Assembly: GCA_947305585.1 (NCBI GenBank)
Contig: CAMZDY010000013.1
Coordinates: forward strand, 1 to 18,035
Length of the DNA stretch: 18,035 nucleotides
Reading direction: 5' to 3'
DNA from: an uncultured Verrucomicrobiota bacterium
GTDB lineage: Bacteria; Verrucomicrobiota; Kiritimatiellia; RFP12; UBA1067
The translations under genes and the position numbers were made by a program. The notes beneath the pieces are model-generated. The model was given only the letters and a program-made list of their open reading frames with translations. It was not told the origin of the DNA and searched no databases. This document shows, in pieces, positions 1 to 6,197 of the stretch (position 1 is its first letter; each line of letters starts with the position of its first letter).

Positions 1-720
1 TTCCCGGAATTTCCGGTATAATGGCCGATGCTTCCGGCTTGATGATCGACGCTTCAGGAGTGATGATCGGTGCTTCAGGAGTGATCACTTTAGGCGCTTC
101 CGGGGCTATCACCTGCGGCGCTTCCTGGACAATGCGCGGGGCCTCAATTGGAGCCTTTTCCGGCACAAGCGGCTTTTCCGGCTGGGCAGGAGCTCCCGGC
201 TTGATCGGAGCCTTCACCGGAGTTTCCGGATTATCTGGAATATCCGGAGTTCCCGGAATTTCCGGTATAATGGCCGATGCTTCCGGCTTGATGATCGACG
301 CTTCCGGCACAATCACCTTTGGCGCTTCAGGAGCCACCACCTGCGGCGCTTCCTGGACAATGCGCGGGGCCTCAATCGGAGCCTTTTCCGGCACAAGCGG
401 CTTTTCCGGCTGGGCAGGAGCTCCCGGCTTGATAAGAGCCTTCACCGGAGTTTCCGGGATAATGATCGGTGCTTCCGGCTCGATGATTGGCGCTTCAGGA
501 GCTATCATCTGCGGCGCTTCGGGAACAATGCGCGGAGCCTCGACCGGAGCCTCAAGCGGCTTTTCCGGCTGGGCAGAAATTTCCGGCTTGATCGGCGCTT
601 CAGGCGCGATCACCTGAGGCGCTTCCGGGGCCACCACCTGCGGCGCTTCCGGAACAATGCGCGGAGTCTCAACCGGAGCCCTTTCCGGCACGATTGGCTT
701 TTCCGGCTTTTCTACCATCT
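1..720 (-). repeat. Nested tandem repeats inside sctP
   Basis: Bases 1-55 recur without change at 250-304 (offset 249). Bases 111-229 recur at 339-457 (offset 228) with three mismatches. The 21-nt difference between the two offsets equals one PEAPxVx heptad. More diverged copies of the same block begin near 517 and 646. All changes of length are multiples of three and keep the sctP frame open. The near identity of the first two copies points to recent duplication. The array touches the window edge, so further copies may lie beyond it. Confidence 0.93.
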
Positions 721-859
721 CCGGAGTTTCCGCCATTGCCGTCTGAAATCTACGTATCGCATCGGGCAGCGGCAAAGGCGCGAGCCCCGAGGCTGACGCC
801 AGCTGAACCTCGATTGGAGGCATGCCGCCAAGATCGAACGTTATCGCCTCTATCGTCAT
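1..859 (-). CDS. sctP: SctP-like needle-length ruler, N-terminal part (C-terminus beyond window)
   Basis: This gene is the last in the window on the minus strand and runs off the left edge with no stop, leaving 286 codons visible. The start is the ATG at 859-857, which overlaps the sctO stop as ATGA. The first ~45 residues (MTIEAITFDLGGMPPIEVQL and onward) are ordinary. After that the protein is almost wholly Pro/Glu/Ala/Val repeats: heptads of the form PEAPxVx, nested in longer units carrying PEKPLVPEKAPIEAPRIV. Position directly after sctN-sctO is where SctP/YscP lies. YscP-type proteins are secreted rulers with an extended, length-variable, Pro-rich middle and a C-terminal substrate-switch domain. 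That domain, if present, would lie outside the window, so the call rests on position and composition. A plus-strand reading of the same DNA gives a GASG-rich ORF that I regard as a shadow. Confidence 0.75.
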   Translation of the reverse strand, partial: MTIEAITFDLGGMPPIEVQLASASGLAPLPLPDAIRRFQTAMAETPEMVEKPEKPIVPERAPVETPRIVPEAPQVVAPEAPQVIAPEAPIKPEISAQPEKPLEAPVEAPRIVPEAPQMIAPEAPIIEPEAPIIIPETPVKALIKPGAPAQPEKPLVPEKAPIEAPRIVQEAPQVVAPEAPKVIVPEASIIKPEASAIIPEIPGTPDIPDNPETPVKAPIKPGAPAQPEKPLVPEKAPIEAPRIVQEAPQVIAPEAPKVITPEAPIITPEASIIKPEASAIIPEIPG

Positions 860-1329
860 ATCTCTTCCTTCCTCACGATGAAATCCTCGAGTTCGCCTTC
901 CGCGCGGGCTTCCTGCGCATCGGCTTCTTCCTTCAGCCACACCGCCCGGTGTTCGTCGATCTTCATCCGGTTCTTGATGGCAAAGTTGAGATTGGCCCGG
1001 GCCGCATCGGCGGCGACCGTCTTTTCGCGCACATCGCCCTCGGCCCGCTTCACGTTGTCGGCTTTGAGCGTGCCTTCTTCGTCGATCCGGGCAACGCCTT
1101 CGTTGGCGAGATCCAGCTGGTCCCGGCTCACCTCGCGTCCGATGATGGCGGCATAGATCCGGTCGCGACGCTCCTCTTTGGTGGATGCCCAGTCGGCGAA
1201 GTCGCGTTTGCGGGCCTCCAACGCCTCTTCCGCCAGCAAAAGGTCGCGCTTGGCGGCCACGAGTTCGCCCGAAGCGCGGTCTTCGCGCATCATGCGGATT
1301 CGCAGAAGCGGCTGGAGCGCGTAGGCCAT
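856..1329 (-). CDS. sctO: SctO, ATPase stalk protein (YscO/FliJ family)
   Basis: A 157-residue, highly charged protein, predicted to be almost entirely alpha-helical coiled coil, rich in Glu, Arg, Lys and Ala. It begins MAYALQPLLRIRMMREDRA, the usual 'PL..ll.iR..re..A' opening of SctO/FliJ stalks, and its length matches YscO (about 154). The family places this antiparallel coiled coil in the central pore of the SctN hexamer, linking it to SctV. The start is an ATG that follows the sctN TAA stop with no gap, and a GGAGG lies 11 nt upstream inside sctN. The 3' end overlaps the start of sctP as ATGA. The order N-O-P is the conserved one. There is no sequence signature beyond the helix pattern, so position carries much of the weight. 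Confidence 0.87.
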   Translation of the reverse strand: MAYALQPLLRIRMMREDRASGELVAAKRDLLLAEEALEARKRDFADWASTKEERRDRIYAAIIGREVSRDQLDLANEGVARIDEEGTLKADNVKRAEGDVREKTVAADAARANLNFAIKNRMKIDEHRAVWLKEEADAQEARAEGELEDFIVRKEEI

Positions 1330-2667
1330 TTACGACACCGCCTCCTTGAGTTGCCGGATCGAATCGGCGTATTGCGGCTTCTCGTCGAGCCCCTGTTTGA
1401 GATAGTTGTTCACGGCTGCGTTCTTGGCCACCGCCTCGTCCGTTTCGGGGTCGGTGCCCTTCTTGTATTCGCCGATCTTGAGCAGTAGTTCCACTTCGGC
1501 GTACTTGGCCAGGAGCGCGCGGAGTTTGGCGGCCGCCTTCTTGTGGTCGGGCGGAATGATGGCCGATTGGCAGCGCGAAACCGAGGCGAGGATGTCGATG
1601 GCGGGATAATGGTTCTGCTGGGCAAGCTTGCGCGAAAGGATGATGTGGCCGTCCAGGATCGAACGGGTTTCGTCGGCGATGGGCTCGGTCATGTCGTCGC
1701 CTTCCACCAGCACGGTGTAAAGCGCGGTGATCGACCCCTTGGACGAATTGCCGGCCCGCTCCATAAGTTTGGGGAGTTCCGAAAACACGCTTGGGGGAAA
1801 GCCGCGCCGGGTGGGCGGTTCGCCGGCCGCGAGACCGATTTCGCGTTGGGCGCGACCGAAGCGCGTGACGGAGTCCATCATCAAGAGGACCTTCTTGCCC
1901 TGATCGCGGAACGACTCGGCGATGGCGGTGGCCACGTAGGCGGCTTTGAGGCGCTCCATCGAAGAACGGTCGGAGGTGGAGATCACGAGCACGGCCCGCT
2001 TCATGCCTTCCGGGCCGAGGTCCTTTTCGATGAACTCGCGAACTTCGCGTCCGCGTTCGCCGATGAGCGCCAGCACCGTGACTTCCGCTTCGGTGTTGCG
2101 GATGATGGAGGCGAGAAGCGTGGACTTGCCGCCACCGGCTGCCGCGAAGATGCCCATACGCTGACCTTCGCCGCAGGTGAGGAGTCCGTCGATGGCGCGG
2201 ATGCCGAGCGAAATCGGTTTCGAAATGATGCGGCGTTCGAGCGGCGAGGGAGGCGGCGCGTACACCGGATAGTAGCCGTCGGGACGGAGCGGACCTTTGG
2301 TTTCGGCGTCGAGCGGACGGCCGAGTCCGTCCAGCACGCGCCCCAGAAGATGCTTCCCCACCGGCACCATCTGCACCCGGCGCGTCGGGATGACTTCGGT
2401 TTCGCCGCTGATGCCGATCATCGCCCCCAGCGCCGTCAGCAGCACCGCGTCTTTGGTGAATCCGACCACTTCCGACTGCACTTCCGTGCCGTCCCAGGGG
2501 TTGCGCAAGATGCACACTTCGCCCACTTTCACTCCGGGCACCGACGCCTTGATGATGGTGCCCACCACCTGGATGACCTTGCCTTTAACGTCGATGGGCT
2601 GCGCATCCTCGACGGCGCGCCCCAGCACTTCCGGAATGTAATCGAAGACTGTCGCCATGTCGCTCAC
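1330..2667 (-). CDS. sctN: SctN, type III secretion ATPase
   Basis: A 445-residue F1-beta-like ATPase that forms the cytosolic hexamer of the export apparatus and strips chaperones and unfolds substrates. The Walker A motif is AAAGGGKST (about residues 175-183), and the catalytic Glu lies in ALIGERGREVREF (about 200-212). Walker B is LLMMD (about 261-265). The alpha/beta ATPase signature PAIDILASVS is at about 355-364. An N-terminal beta-barrel domain and a C-terminal helical domain flank the core, and the length is normal for SctN. The start is uncertain. A GTG at 2667-2665 overlaps the sctL stop as GTGA but sits only 3 nt after GGGAGG, while an ATG at 2658-2656 sits 12 nt after it. Conservation is strong and nothing looks broken. 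The middle Gly of the P-loop (GGGKS) replaces the Val I would expect in SctN (GVGKS), though the general Walker A pattern is kept. Confidence 0.98.
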   Translation of the reverse strand: MSDMATVFDYIPEVLGRAVEDAQPIDVKGKVIQVVGTIIKASVPGVKVGEVCILRNPWDGTEVQSEVVGFTKDAVLLTALGAMIGISGETEVIPTRRVQMVPVGKHLLGRVLDGLGRPLDAETKGPLRPDGYYPVYAPPPSPLERRIISKPISLGIRAIDGLLTCGEGQRMGIFAAAGGGKSTLLASIIRNTEAEVTVLALIGERGREVREFIEKDLGPEGMKRAVLVISTSDRSSMERLKAAYVATAIAESFRDQGKKVLLMMDSVTRFGRAQREIGLAAGEPPTRRGFPPSVFSELPKLMERAGNSSKGSITALYTVLVEGDDMTEPIADETRSILDGHIILSRKLAQQNHYPAIDILASVSRCQSAIIPPDHKKAAAKLRALLAKYAEVELLLKIGEYKKGTDPETDEAVAKNAAVNNYLKQGLDEKPQYADSIRQLKEAVS

Positions 2668-3281
2668 TGTCCTCCCGCCAGATGCTTGGCGAGCGATTTC
2701 TCGATCGCCTTGAGCTGCGTTTCGACGGACGCATCGGCCACGCCGGCTTCGGTTTCGAGGATGCAGGCGGCGCCCTTGAGCCGGGGATCGTCGATCACGT
2801 CGAACGATTCTACCGTAGGATAGGCGGTACGCAGTTCCGCGATGCGTCCGCGAACGTTCTCCAACTGCTCCGGGGCCACCTTCAAGGTGACTTGCTTCTG
2901 GGTGCGGATGACCGCGTTCATCGTTTTGCGGACGATCTGTAGCACCATCTCGCGGTCGCCCACCTCCACCACGAACGACTTGAGCGCCTGCATCACCACG
3001 TCGGCCATCTTGCGCTCCACGCCTTCCATGAAGGCAACGGACGAATCCACCTGCTCCAGCTTGAGCATGGCGATTTCCATCTTGCCGTCGGTGAGGCCCT
3101 TCTCGTAGCCGCGCTGTTTCTCCGCCTCGAACGCGGCCTTGGCCTCTTCGCGGATGCGCGCGGCTTCGGCTTCGGCGGCAGCGATTATTTCTCCGGCCGA
3201 ACGGACGGTTGCAAGGTCGGTGGCCTTGACGAGACGGCTTTCGGACGAGAGGGCGAAATCTTTTTTGTTCAACAGCAGCAT
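2664..3281 (-). CDS. sctL: SctL, ATPase regulator/stator (YscL/FliH family)
   Basis: A 205-residue protein that tethers the SctN hexamer to the sorting-platform pods and dampens its ATPase activity. The first ~20 residues (MLLLNKKDFALSSESRLV) are followed by an Ala/Glu-rich coiled coil (about 25-80: IIAAAEAEAARIREEAKAAF). The C-terminal domain (about 95-200) is a FliH/V-ATPase-E-like fold with the typical 'V...V..vl......q.v.lkV.P' segment. I chose the ATG at 3281-3279, which has GGAGG 10 nt upstream. It lies inside the end of sctK with a 13-nt overlap. A longer in-frame extension to 3374 runs through sctK coding sequence and looks spurious. The stop overlaps the start of sctN. The order K-L-N matches Ysc systems, though there the K-L and N genes are in separate operons as I recall. 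Confidence 0.92.
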   Translation of the reverse strand: MLLLNKKDFALSSESRLVKATDLATVRSAGEIIAAAEAEAARIREEAKAAFEAEKQRGYEKGLTDGKMEIAMLKLEQVDSSVAFMEGVERKMADVVMQALKSFVVEVGDREMVLQIVRKTMNAVIRTQKQVTLKVAPEQLENVRGRIAELRTAYPTVESFDVIDDPRLKGAACILETEAGVADASVETQLKAIEKSLAKHLAGGQ

Positions 3282-3901
3282 AGTGCGTACGCCTCCGGAA
3301 ATTTCAGTTTGAGCAGTTTCTGGACGGTCGCGAGCGGCGTCGGGCCGTCCCCTTGTTTGCCGTTGGAATCGCAAATGCGACGGGGCAATTTCAGCCGGAG
3401 TCGCGCCTGAAGCGGCTCCGGCAATCCCGCAAGGGCGGAAAAGAGCATTGCGTATCCGTTCGCCGCCACTTCATCGCCCGTCTTGCCCGGACGGGGCGGA
3501 AGCTTGAAGTAGGCCGTGTAGCCGAACACTTCGGGATAGACGCCCGGCAGCGACTTTTTGAGTTCCCGCACCGTAGCGCCGTCGGTCACCAGCCGGAGAC
3601 TGTCGGCACCGGCCAGCGCGCCGAGCCATTGGGCGATCAGCTCCAGGGTGGACGCGTCGAGCAAGAGGAGCCGGCTCCCGTCCGCTTTCGGGAAATCGTG
3701 GAAGCATGGCGTGACTCCGAGCGAATCGAGCACGTAGCGCCGGATGCGCGGAGTGTCCAGATTGGCCGGAATCGCCAGTTCTTCCCGCCAGCTGGCGTGG
3801 ATCTGGGGCGCGAAGTCCCAGAGAAAATCGCGTACGCGCGGCCACAGCGACCGGTCGGCCACCAACTCGCGCGCCTTGTCCATATCGATCATGCCATCCA
3901 T
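3269..3901 (-). CDS. sctK: SctK, sorting-platform adaptor (YscK/PscK-like)
   Basis: A 210-residue soluble protein without signal peptide or membrane segment. Its position between sctJ/sctY and sctL, its length (YscK is about 209) and its mixed alpha composition fit SctK. SctK is the adaptor that joins the cytosolic face of SctD to the SctQ-SctL pods. Visible landmarks are a helical N-terminus with SLWPRVRDFLWDFAPQIHASW (abridged here to its first part, residues about 18-34), a central LLLLDASTLELIAQWLGAL region and a C-terminal leucine-rich helix (TVQKLLKLKFPEAYAL). The start at 3901 has GGAGG 9 nt upstream. An internal ATG at 3892 would overlap the sctY stop as ATGA but is poorly spaced. The final codons lie in the overlap with sctL and give three cysteines at the extreme C-terminus. 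SctK proteins diverge strongly, so the call leans on synteny. Confidence 0.8.
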   Translation of the reverse strand: MDGMIDMDKARELVADRSLWPRVRDFLWDFAPQIHASWREELAIPANLDTPRIRRYVLDSLGVTPCFHDFPKADGSRLLLLDASTLELIAQWLGALAGADSLRLVTDGATVRELKKSLPGVYPEVFGYTAYFKLPPRPGKTGDEVAANGYAMLFSALAGLPEPLQARLRLKLPRRICDSNGKQGDGPTPLATVQKLLKLKFPEAYALCCC

Positions 3902-4230
3902 TGCCGCGCGCCTCCTTTCCTAGCTTCGAGATAGCGCCGCCAACGTTCTGCCGCCTCGCGTTGGCGTCCGAGCATCTTCAGCGCCCGGGTTTCCAGCACG
4001 GCCGCCACATGGGCGAGATGGTCCGGAATGTCGGCCGCCTGCAACACCTCGAGCGCGCGCCCCGCTTCGGACGCCCCCAACAGCAGTTCCGCCAGCGCCG
4101 TAGCGGCCACGCCATCGCGCGGATTGTCTTCGCACAAAGCCTCGCAGACGGCCAATGCGCGAGCGCGCTGGCCATGCCGCATGAACATCCACACGACGGT
4201 TAGCAGAAACTGTCTAGAGTCGCCGTTCAT
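3889..4230 (-). CDS. sctY: SctY-like TPR chaperone (YscY family)
   Basis: A 113-residue all-helical protein with TPR-type pattern. It starts MNGDSRQFLLTVVWMFMRHG and continues with RA..ALAVCEALCEDNP, a typical TPR A/B helix pair. It ends in a third helical pair closing with WRRYLEARKGG. As I remember Yersinia YscY (114 residues), the matches run along the whole length: QxFLL....W.....G...RA, then LNP/DNP, then the closing .A...YLE.. motif. YscY binds YscX, and the pair is needed to export early substrates. A sctX candidate is present in this cluster, which strengthens the call, but it lies about 5 kb upstream rather than adjacent. The start ATG overlaps the sctJ stop as ATGA and the stop lies inside the start region of sctK. 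The alternative is a second SctG-like TPR chaperone; sctG itself is accounted for elsewhere. Confidence 0.72.
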   Translation of the reverse strand: MNGDSRQFLLTVVWMFMRHGQRARALAVCEALCEDNPRDGVAATALAELLLGASEAGRALEVLQAADIPDHLAHVAAVLETRALKMLGRQREAAERWRRYLEARKGGARQWMA

Positions 4231-4811
4231 TGCCTCGGGGGCGAGTCCTTGAAAATGGTTACCTGGATCTTGTCGTAGGCGAGACCCTCGATCGCGTTCT
4301 TCACGAGACCCTTGACCGACGGCACGAGATCGGAAATGTCCGCGTCCCAACGCGACCGGATGGCCACTGCGGCCGACGAGGGCAGGGAGTTGCGAGCGAA
4401 CGGATCGTTCTCCGGCAGCACCACGTGCACCCGGGCATCCACCACGCCGTCGATCATCGAGATCGTCCGGGCCAGATCCTGCGCCAACGCGTCCATGAAC
4501 CGGATGCGCTCTTCGCTGGGCGAGGAGATCATGCCGGTTTTCTTGAACACTTCGCCCACGCCCTGGCGGCTGCGCTGCGGAAGCCCCTGGCGCTCCAGCA
4601 GATTCACCGCCTCGGCGAACCGCTGCTCCGTGCAGAGGACGTTCCAGGTGCCTTCTTCGCCCGGCTCCTTGTGGCAGGAGATGCCCGCGTCCAACAGCGC
4701 CGCCATCACCAGATTGGCCTGCCGCTCTTCAAGCCCCGAATGGAGCGTGGCGTCCTTGTCGCATCCGGTCAGCAGCAATATCGCCGCGCCCAACCATATC
4801 AATTTTTTCAT
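4227..4811 (-). CDS. sctJ: SctJ, inner-membrane ring lipoprotein (YscJ/PrgK family)
   Basis: A 194-residue secreted lipoprotein. A short signal peptide (MKKLIWLGAAILLLTGC) ends in the lipobox LLTGC, so acylation is expected at Cys17. Two ring-building domains follow. The first contains LHSGLEERQANLVMAALLDA, typical of the family. The second contains SPSEERIRFMDALAQDLART, then a DGVVDARVHVVLPENDPF stretch and SSAAVAIR, all hallmarks of YscJ/FliF-like proteins. SctJ assembles a ring in the periplasmic leaflet of the inner membrane inside the SctD ring. The start ATG has GAGGAGA upstream in a 20-nt gap after sctI. The protein ends at VTIFKDSPPRQ just after the second domain. Most SctJ proteins continue for 40 or more residues into a C-terminal transmembrane helix, which is absent here. 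Confidence 0.96.
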   Translation of the reverse strand: MKKLIWLGAAILLLTGCDKDATLHSGLEERQANLVMAALLDAGISCHKEPGEEGTWNVLCTEQRFAEAVNLLERQGLPQRSRQGVGEVFKKTGMISSPSEERIRFMDALAQDLARTISMIDGVVDARVHVVLPENDPFARNSLPSSAAVAIRSRWDADISDLVPSVKGLVKNAIEGLAYDKIQVTIFKDSPPRQ

Positions 4812-4831
4812 GTCCGTCTGTCTCCTCGGGT

Positions 4832-5218
4832 TTACTGGTTCTTGATCAGCGTCTGGATGGCGTTGGACGCCTTGTCCGCCACTTTCGTCACCACTTCCTG
4901 CTGGAACGCGAGATTCATCACCTCGTACTGCAACTCCACCAGATTCCCCGCCGACGGTCCGTGCATGCGCCCCATTTCCGAAAGCGCCCGGATGCGGTGC
5001 AGAATCCCCTGATTGTTCGTCTGGGCGCTCCGCCACGCGGCAGCCGCTTCCGATGCGAACGGCACGGGATCGGCCGCCATCGCCGCCTCGAAACGTCCGA
5101 CGGCCGATGGGTCCGCCACGTTCTGCGCCTTCAGCGTCTGGCTGTCGACGGGAATCGCATTTTGCGGTCCGCCCGCGCCGGCGGCCCTTACGGCTTCTAC
5201 GATCATCTGCTCTGTCAT
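4832..5218 (-). CDS. sctI: SctI, inner rod protein (YscI/PrgJ family)
   Basis: A 128-residue protein whose C-terminal third has the YscI/HrpB pattern: a helix with NLVELQYEVMNLAFQQEVV leading to KVADKASNAIQTLIKNQ at the very end. The 'Q.e....KV..K...ai..L...Q' ending is shared with needle and rod subunits. The N-terminal half is Ala-rich and lower in structure, with the F..AM..DP segment (RFEAAMAADPVPF) typical of SctI. SctI forms the short rod/adaptor between the export gate and the needle, and is an early export substrate. The start ATG overlaps the sctG stop as ATGA, and AAGGA lies 9 nt upstream. A 20-nt gap separates it from sctJ. In Yersinia sctH lies between G and I; it is not present here. 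Confidence 0.93.
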   Translation of the reverse strand: MTEQMIVEAVRAAGAGGPQNAIPVDSQTLKAQNVADPSAVGRFEAAMAADPVPFASEAAAAWRSAQTNNQGILHRIRALSEMGRMHGPSAGNLVELQYEVMNLAFQQEVVTKVADKASNAIQTLIKNQ

Positions 5219-5583
5219 GGAATCAAGTCCTTTGCGAGTTGCGCCGCCGCAGGATCGGCGGACTGGTTTGCGGCCTCCTCCAACGGGATGCGGGCCTCCG
5301 ACTGGCGATCCATCCTCAACAGCGCCATACCTTTGAACGCCTTGAGCATGGCCGAACCGGGAAATCGCGGCAAGGCGATCCGGTCGATGTAGTCGATCGC
5401 ACCCTGAAAGTCCAGCATGCTGATGAAGAGAATCGCGTTCGCCGAAGCGACCGATTCCTCTTCCGGGCGGAACCGCCCCAGCACCGCGAGGATCCTCGCG
5501 GCGGACTGGAAACGGTTCTGCCCCGTCGCCATCAGGGCAACGTTCAACAGAAGCCGGGCTTCTTCACCCGTCAAGTCGAACAT
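5215..5583 (-). CDS. sctG: SctG, TPR-like needle chaperone (YscG family)
   Basis: A 122-residue helical protein that follows the needle gene. YscG-type proteins bind the C-terminal helix of the needle subunit, together with SctE, and keep it monomeric in the cytosol. It begins MFDLTGEEARLLLNVALMAT, then GQNRFQSAARILAVL and SMLDFQGAIDYIDRIALP. From memory this parallels YscG (LL..ALIGTGN....A..IA..L, then LMNRGDYASAL). The length is close to YscG (about 115). I chose the ATG at 5583-5581, whose TGATG overlap joins it to the sctF stop. Upstream in-frame codons run antiparallel through sctF and give an unlikely His/Arg-rich leader. No clear ribosome binding site is seen, so its translation probably depends on sctF. 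The 3' end overlaps sctI. Confidence 0.83.
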   Translation of the reverse strand: MFDLTGEEARLLLNVALMATGQNRFQSAARILAVLGRFRPEEESVASANAILFISMLDFQGAIDYIDRIALPRFPGSAMLKAFKGMALLRMDRQSEARIPLEEAANQSADPAAAQLAKDLIP

Positions 5584-5900
5584 CAGCGGAAGTTTGAGGC
5601 GATGGAGTTGAGGGCGTCGCCCATGTTCTTGTTGATGTTGGTCATCGTGGTGAGCGCGAGGTTCCACTGCTGCAGATCGTACTGCAACTGCTGGAGGTTC
5701 GCCTGCACGTCGGGATGCTGCTGATAGTTCTCGAGCGAGGTTTTCAGGCGCTCTTCCATCTGTCCGACCGCGTTCAAGAGCGCGTTGTAAACCGCATCCG
5801 TGTGGATGAAGTCGTTGGAGGTGGCGGTTACGCGAAATGCCGAACTCTCGAAGTTCTTAAGTTCCGGCGCTCCAGGTGTCGATGTTACTCCGTATCCCAT
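5583..5900 (-). CDS. sctF: SctF, needle subunit
   Basis: A 105-residue helical protein with the needle-family layout: a flexible N-terminus (MGYGVTSTPGAPEL), a helix containing DAVYNALLNAVGQMEERLKT, a loop with HPDVQANLQQLQ, and a second helix ending in TNINKNMGDALNSIASNFR. The '.l..Lq..l..w......t...n..k...d.l..I...' pattern and the helix-PxD-helix arrangement match SctF; the segment LQYDLQQWNLALTTM supplies the conserved W/L positions. It is about 20 residues longer than YscF (about 87), mainly at the N-terminus. The next genes upstream and downstream are sctE and sctG, the expected pair of needle chaperones. An AAGGAG ribosome binding site lies 8 nt upstream of the ATG in an A-rich leader, the strongest-looking initiation region in the window. 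This agrees with the high copy number a needle subunit requires. Confidence 0.92.
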   Translation of the reverse strand: MGYGVTSTPGAPELKNFESSAFRVTATSNDFIHTDAVYNALLNAVGQMEERLKTSLENYQQHPDVQANLQQLQYDLQQWNLALTTMTNINKNMGDALNSIASNFR

Positions 5901-5960
5901 TTTTTGTACTCCTTTTTTGTTTTGCTGTTGAACGTTGCCTTTCGGCTCCGCTTTCCGCGC
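5901..5960 (-). promoter_or_regulatory. A-rich leader and strong ribosome binding site before sctF
   Basis: This 60-nt stretch is the longest gap between genes in the window. Read on the minus strand, its second half is A-rich (AGCAAAACAAAAAAGGAG, then TACAAAAA, then the sctF ATG), with a clear AAGGAG ribosome binding site. The first half holds two small inverted repeats, CGCGGAAAGCG and GCCGAAAGGC, each a 3-bp stem with a purine loop. These are too weak to call a terminator. I see no convincing -35/-10 pair. The likely role is to raise translation of the needle subunit within the operon. Confidence 0.55.
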
Positions 5961-6197
5961 CTATCCGCCCACCCGGACGGTCAAGCGCAAAATCTTCCTT
6001 GCGAGGATGGTGGCTTCTTTGAGTTCCTCCACCTTGGGGAACTCATCCGGCGACAACCCCGCGTTCATCGCCGCCTCGATTCTCGCGGACAGGTCCGCAA
6101 GCACCCGGTCGTACTTGGCCAGCGCGGCCTCGCGATCCGGCCCCGCCAGCTCCTGCTCGATTGCCAACAGTCTCACCGGTTGGCTCACGGCCTCCAT
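5961..6197 (-). CDS. sctE: SctE, needle co-chaperone (YscE/CdsE-like)
   Basis: A 78-residue, all-helical, charged protein between sctD and sctF. That is exactly where yscE lies in Yersinia and cdsE in Chlamydia, as I recall. YscE-type proteins (about 66-83 residues) form a two-helix hairpin that joins SctG to hold the needle subunit in solution. Here the two helices are about residues 5-45 (LLAIEQELAGPDREAALAKY, then LADLSARIEAAMNAG) and about 50-74 (FPKVEELKEATILARKIL), separated by a GLSPDEF turn. The start ATG has a near-perfect AAGGAGAT ribosome binding site 4 nt upstream. The gene overlaps the end of sctD by 13 nt and stops at a TAG 60 nt before sctF. The family has little sequence signature, so position and size carry the call. 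Confidence 0.75.
   Translation of the reverse strand: MEAVSQPVRLLAIEQELAGPDREAALAKYDRVLADLSARIEAAMNAGLSPDEFPKVEELKEATILARKILRLTVRVGG

Noticed and set aside
21..617. A 198-residue plus-strand ORF rich in GASG repeats, resembling a low-complexity surface protein.
   Set aside because: It is the antisense of the PEAP repeats of sctP. The minus frame is open from the ATG overlapping sctO to the window edge and continues the conserved operon.
4227..5036. A 269-residue version of SctJ starting far upstream.
   Set aside because: The extra N-terminus lies inside sctI in another frame. The lipoprotein signal peptide begins at the ATG at 4811, which has its own ribosome binding site.
5215..5667. A longer SctG beginning at 5667.
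   Set aside because: The extra residues run through sctF in another frame and are His/Arg-rich. The ATG at 5583 overlaps the sctF stop as expected for a coupled gene.
5901..5960. A promoter or terminator in the gap before sctF.
   Set aside because: No -35/-10 pair with acceptable spacing, and the two inverted repeats have 3-bp stems without a T-run.
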